Source: DUZB01 sp964407525 (GTDB taxonomy: Bacteria; Desulfobacterota; DSM-4660; Desulfatiglandales; Desulfatiglandaceae). From it: 64,000 nt of DNA. Each line of letters opens with the position of its first letter. Position 1 is the first letter of the stretch. Of the stretch, positions 60,879 through 64,000 are shown one piece after another. Below the pieces are notes generated by a model. That model searched no databases and was not told where the DNA came from. It saw nothing but the letters and a program-made list of their open reading frames with translations. The position numbers and the translations under genes were made by a program. Location of the stretch: NCBI GenBank assembly GCA_964407525.1, contig CAYOWC010000003.1, positions 1-64,000 on the forward strand, read 5' to 3'.

Positions 60879-61799
60879 ATGACAAGGTCAATTTTGACTG
60901 TAGATGATTTAACTTCTGAAGATCTTTTTGCCATATTGGCGAGAGTGAAAGCATTTAAAAGCGCTGTGAAAGAAAAAAAAGATCTTTGTGTCTTGAAAAA
61001 CGCGGTGATCGGAATTCTCTTTGAGAAACCATCCACAAGGACGCGAACCAGCTTCGAATCAGCCATTTTGAGGCTCGGTGGAGGGGCGATCTATCTTTCT
61101 TCAGACGATCTTCAGATAAAAAGAGGGGAGCCCATAGAAGATACAGCCCGAATTCTCGGCAGCTATCTTGATGCGGTAATTGCAAGGGTTAATTCACATA
61201 AGACCCTGGAAGTGCTTTCGACCTATTCGGGGATTCCTGTCATTAACGGTTTGAGCGATCTTACCCATCCAACCCAGGCCATATGCGATCTCTTTACTAT
61301 TATGGAAGTAAAAGGAACCCTTAAGGGACTGACCTTGGCCTATATAGGCGATGGGAACAATGTGTGCCATTCTCTACTGCTCGCTTGTGCATTGGCTGGT
61401 ATGAACATGCGGGTTGCCAGTCCGGAAGGCTTCTTTCCCAGGAGGGATATTGTGGAAAAGGCCCGTGAAATTGCGGCAAAAACCGGGGCTGCTCTCAGCG
61501 TTATTGAAGATCCGCAAGAGGGGGCGAGAGGGGCTGACGTACTTTATTCAGACGTTTGGGTGAGTATGGGCGAAGAAGAAGAGAAAGACAAAAAGCTGGC
61601 CGCGTTTCGAGGATACCAGATCAATAAGGAACTTCTCAAAATGGCTGCTCCCGATGCCGTAGTTATGCACTGTTTACCTGCTTACAGAGGTCTGGAAATT
61701 ACGGAAGAAGTAATGGAAGGTCCTCAATCCATTATATGGCAACAGGGGGAAAATAAAATGCACGGCGCTGGAGGAATCCTGGACTTTCTGCTGTCATAA
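60879..61799 (+). CDS. argF: Ornithine carbamoyltransferase
   Basis: 306 residues. The carbamoyl-phosphate motif is FEKPSTRTRTSFESAILRLG; then LTHPTQAICDLFTIMEVKG, GDGNNVCHSLLLACALAGMN (ornithine site) and VVMHCLPAYRGLEITEEVM. It makes citrulline in arginine synthesis. The ATG at 60879 follows TTGGAGG by 5 nt; a longer in-frame ORF would start inside the YkgJ gene end. No other arg genes are adjacent. Confidence 0.95.
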   Translation: MTRSILTVDDLTSEDLFAILARVKAFKSAVKEKKDLCVLKNAVIGILFEKPSTRTRTSFESAILRLGGGAIYLSSDDLQIKRGEPIEDTARILGSYLDAVIARVNSHKTLEVLSTYSGIPVINGLSDLTHPTQAICDLFTIMEVKGTLKGLTLAYIGDGNNVCHSLLLACALAGMNMRVASPEGFFPRRDIVEKAREIAAKTGAALSVIEDPQEGARGADVLYSDVWVSMGEEEEKDKKLAAFRGYQINKELLKMAAPDAVVMHCLPAYRGLEITEEVMEGPQSIIWQQGENKMHGAGGILDFLLS

Positions 61800-61850
61800 A
61801 TGCACTTGGGTATAACCGGGCATTGGATTTTTTCTTTGTTGAACGATCCC

Positions 61851-63212
61851 TTAATTTACGACCACCTCCACGGAATCATACCAGGTGGAGTTGGTGGAAT
61901 CGTCATCAAGTTTATCAATGACAAAGTAGAAGGTGTATGTCCCCGCCGGCAGTGGCACATCAAGGACTTCAAGGGGAGGGGATAGTTCGAACAGGGGCGT
62001 TTGAGCATACAAATGAATGCCTTGCTGCCATCCATCGGAGTAAACATAGGTGATCCAGTCGTTGGGGGCTGGAAAAGACGTATGGACGCCAATCCACCAG
62101 TTGGCATTCTGCCCTTCCTGATTACCAGGATTCAGGCTTACCGAGACCTGTGCTGAGTCCTTGGAAGACAGGAAAACGGGGCCGTCGGAATCATTGATCT
62201 TCATGTCAGGAAAAACGGTATCATTATTCCAGAGGGTTGGTTTGTACACTGCCACCATTCCATCCATACGCTCCCCCTGCTCGACTGTAAATTGGTCCAT
62301 GCACGCATCATCGGAGTAGTCCATGAAGTTGTGGATGGGGTCCTCGCCGGGATCTCTTGGGCAGGAATCCCGCCCCAGGGGGCAGCCCGACGCGGAGCTT
62401 GCTTCATAGGGCGTATCATCGACTTCATCTCCAGGAAGAATGCATCCATTTTCGAACGTATGATACAACCCAAGGTAATGGCCCACTTCATGGGTTGCGG
62501 TATCCCCCTCATCATAGGGATAAGCCGTTCCCCCTGGCAGGGAAGAGTACAGAACGACCACGCCGTGCATAAAACTGTTTTCTGCAAAGCTGGAAGGAAA
62601 ATAGGAATATCCGAGTATTCCGCTTGACAGGTCGCATGTGTAAATATTCAAGGTCGAAGCGGGGTTTACGGCAAGGGCTTTTTTCATTTCAGATTCAGAT
62701 CGAGAAGATATTGACCAAAGAGAGTTGTCCACCCTGTTCACGCTCTGAAGGCTGAACTGATAGCCTACATCTCTATAGGCATCGTTGAGCACATCCATCT
62801 GCTCGTTGATCTGCAGATCTGTGACGTCTGCATAGCCGTCGGAATGTCTTACTATGTGAAATGCAACAGGAATGATGACGGAATTCTCTCTGGTTTCCCT
62901 TTTCTGCAGGAATAAGCTGTCTAATGCTTTCCGGGTTTTCTCCGCCTCCTCACGGGTTGGGGAGGGAGTGCCGCATCGGACGCCTGTTACCCATGTGCCG
63001 TCAGACCCAAAAAAAGTCGCGAGGTTTTCAAGGGAACCCGATTGGCTATAGGGGGTTTGCAGTGCGCTGTTTTGAAAAGACCCCTGTGGCTCGGCCATAG
63101 AGAATGTCCTACTGCCTGTAACCAGGAACATTACAAGGAGCAAAATACCTGTCTTGACCAGGATATGGAAGAAGAGTCGAGGGGACTCTTTGTGTGTATT
63201 TTCGTAACCCAC
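61851..63212 (-). CDS. Secreted pappalysin-like zinc metalloprotease (M43 type)
   Basis: 453 residues: membrane/signal segment about 18-38, pro-region, and the zinc motif HEVGHYLGLYH (241-251) extended by TFENGC. A Met-turn is likely at NFMDYSDDACMDQFT. Conserved disulfide-type segments lie between (CPLGRDSCPRDPGED). The C-terminal 120 residues form a beta-rich domain (WWIGVHTSFPAPNDWITYVY). It probably digests extracellular protein. It ends a few nt from the convergent argF. Confidence 0.85.
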   Translation of the reverse strand: MGYENTHKESPRLFFHILVKTGILLLVMFLVTGSRTFSMAEPQGSFQNSALQTPYSQSGSLENLATFFGSDGTWVTGVRCGTPSPTREEAEKTRKALDSLFLQKRETRENSVIIPVAFHIVRHSDGYADVTDLQINEQMDVLNDAYRDVGYQFSLQSVNRVDNSLWSISSRSESEMKKALAVNPASTLNIYTCDLSSGILGYSYFPSSFAENSFMHGVVVLYSSLPGGTAYPYDEGDTATHEVGHYLGLYHTFENGCILPGDEVDDTPYEASSASGCPLGRDSCPRDPGEDPIHNFMDYSDDACMDQFTVEQGERMDGMVAVYKPTLWNNDTVFPDMKINDSDGPVFLSSKDSAQVSVSLNPGNQEGQNANWWIGVHTSFPAPNDWITYVYSDGWQQGIHLYAQTPLFELSPPLEVLDVPLPAGTYTFYFVIDKLDDDSTNSTWYDSVEVVVN

Positions 63213-63426
63213 CTTAATCTCCTTTAGAAAAGCCGGAATGCCGTACTGCGTATGGAAAATGGATATGACATCGATTGTCCCTTATAATAAAGTTCAAAAT
63301 AAGAACTTGGTTCCTTTTTTCAAGGCTATGGTTCCCGTTTCTGTAATGCGGAGTTTGGAATAGAAGGAGTTGCTTACGTACCCAACGGGACGGATAAATC
63401 CACCATATAACAGAAAAGGAAATGCC

Positions 63427-64000
63427 ATGAAAGACGTAAAACTTTTTGACCAGTGGCCTAATAAATACGATGCCTGGTTCAAGACCCCGATTGGACGATT
63501 GATCCTGAAATACGAGAGCGAGCTGGTCTTTAAAATGCTTTCTCCTTCTCCAGGGGAACGTATTCTGGATGCGGGTTGCGGTTCAGGGATATTCTCTAAG
63601 GGTATGATTTCTGCTGGAGCAGAAATTTTTGGCCTCGATCTTTCGCTTCCCATGCTTACCAAATCGGCTGAAAAACATGCAGGAATGTCGCTTTTCCTTT
63701 CTCAAGGAAGTATGGAAAGTCTTCCATTTTCTAATAATGTTTTTAACAAGACCGTGTCTATAACGGCCGTAGAGTTTATTGAAGATGCAAAAAGAGCTGT
63801 GGCGGAACTTTTCCGTGTTACCAGACCTGGTGGCATCATTGTGGTTGCTACCTTGAACAGTTCAGGGCCGTGGGCCGAACGGAGAAAGGAATCGGGGAAA
63901 AAAGGCCATCCGATTTTTAAAAAAGTGTATTTCAGGTCCCGTGAAGAAATAGCAGCGCTATCGGAAGTAGAGGGTGTTATAGAAAGTGGGATACATTTTA
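63427..64000 (+). CDS. SAM-dependent methyltransferase, C-terminus beyond window
   Basis: About 191 residues are visible from MKDVKLFDQWPNKYDAWFKT. Motif I is RILDAGCGSGIFSKGMISAG, motif II lies near LFLSQGSMESLPFSNNVFNK, and LFRVTRPGGIIVVATLN follows. This is a class I (UbiE/Cyclopropane-type) methyltransferase of unknown substrate. The frame is open to the end of the window. Confidence 0.85.
   Translation, partial: MKDVKLFDQWPNKYDAWFKTPIGRLILKYESELVFKMLSPSPGERILDAGCGSGIFSKGMISAGAEIFGLDLSLPMLTKSAEKHAGMSLFLSQGSMESLPFSNNVFNKTVSITAVEFIEDAKRAVAELFRVTRPGGIIVVATLNSSGPWAERRKESGKKGHPIFKKVYFRSREEIAALSEVEGVIESGIHF

Noticed and set aside
1..64000. CRISPR arrays, tRNA or rRNA genes
   Set aside because: I saw no regularly spaced identical repeats and no cloverleaf or rRNA signature in the gaps between genes.

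Overview
The window reads as chromosome of a Gram-negative, strictly anaerobic, sulfate-reducing deltaproteobacterium (Desulfobacterota). The diagnostic genes are dsrA-dsrB-dsrD with divergent dsrN and a separate dsrC. Menaquinone methyltransferase, a Tol-Pal envelope system, many cytoplasmic iron-sulfur oxidoreductases and molybdenum cofactor genes fit the same lifestyle. Coding density is high. I see no tRNA, rRNA, CRISPR array, insertion sequence or prophage. Family names rest on motif recognition by eye; no database search was run.

Layout. 1-8.2 kb (minus strand): the end of a pdxB-like gene, menG/ubiE, then a cytoplasmic redox operon (molybdopterin oxidoreductase, HycB-type ferredoxin, GltD-like flavoprotein with extra Fe-S clusters, a small basic-acidic protein, a CBS protein and a 2Fe-2S/4Fe-4S protein). 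8.3-16.1 kb (minus): a cluster of four NifX-like proteins, two NifU-like scaffolds, two MinD-type ATPases with inserted ferredoxin domains, an Mrp/NBP35 ATPase, zinc-ribbon proteins, a DUF5320 protein and a DUF134 regulator, without nitrogenase genes. It also carries the decayed tail of a further gene. 16.4-20.2 kb: a PilB/GspE ATPase fused to a receiver domain, and purD. 20.5-32.6 kb (plus): a secreted DUF1566 protein, then cimA-leuA-leuC-leuD-ilvD-ilvB-ilvN-ilvC-nitrilase. This operon is preceded by a 45-codon leader peptide extremely rich in Leu/Val/Ile and a terminator/antiterminator pair, which together look like a transcription attenuator. 32.6-43.1 kb: dsrC, dsrN, dsrABD and flanking accessory genes of unknown function. 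43.5-47.6 kb: molybdenum cofactor genes. 47.6-52.8 kb: tolQRAB-pal-cpoB. 53-64 kb: a mixed region (ClC channel, nuclease, small HTH protein, NamZ-like protein, dsbD, YkgJ protein, argF, M43-type protease, partial methyltransferase).

How it works together. DsrAB, activated by DsrD and carrying a siroheme probably amidated by DsrN, passes sulfur to DsrC. The leader-controlled operon makes leucine, valine and isoleucine from pyruvate and acetyl-CoA, with isoleucine through citramalate. The moe/mob genes supply the cofactor needed by the molybdopterin oxidoreductase.

The strongest leads are: (1) the Ile/Val/Leu attenuator; (2) the large inverted repeat that places the dsrA -35 box and a mirror-image TTGACA inside an apparent operator between dsrN and dsrA; (3) the nitrogenase-free NifX/NifU/ATPase cluster, in which a NifX protein carries a DUF5320-like Gly/Arg-rich tail and coiled coil; and (4) the uncharacterised gene set flanking dsrABD.
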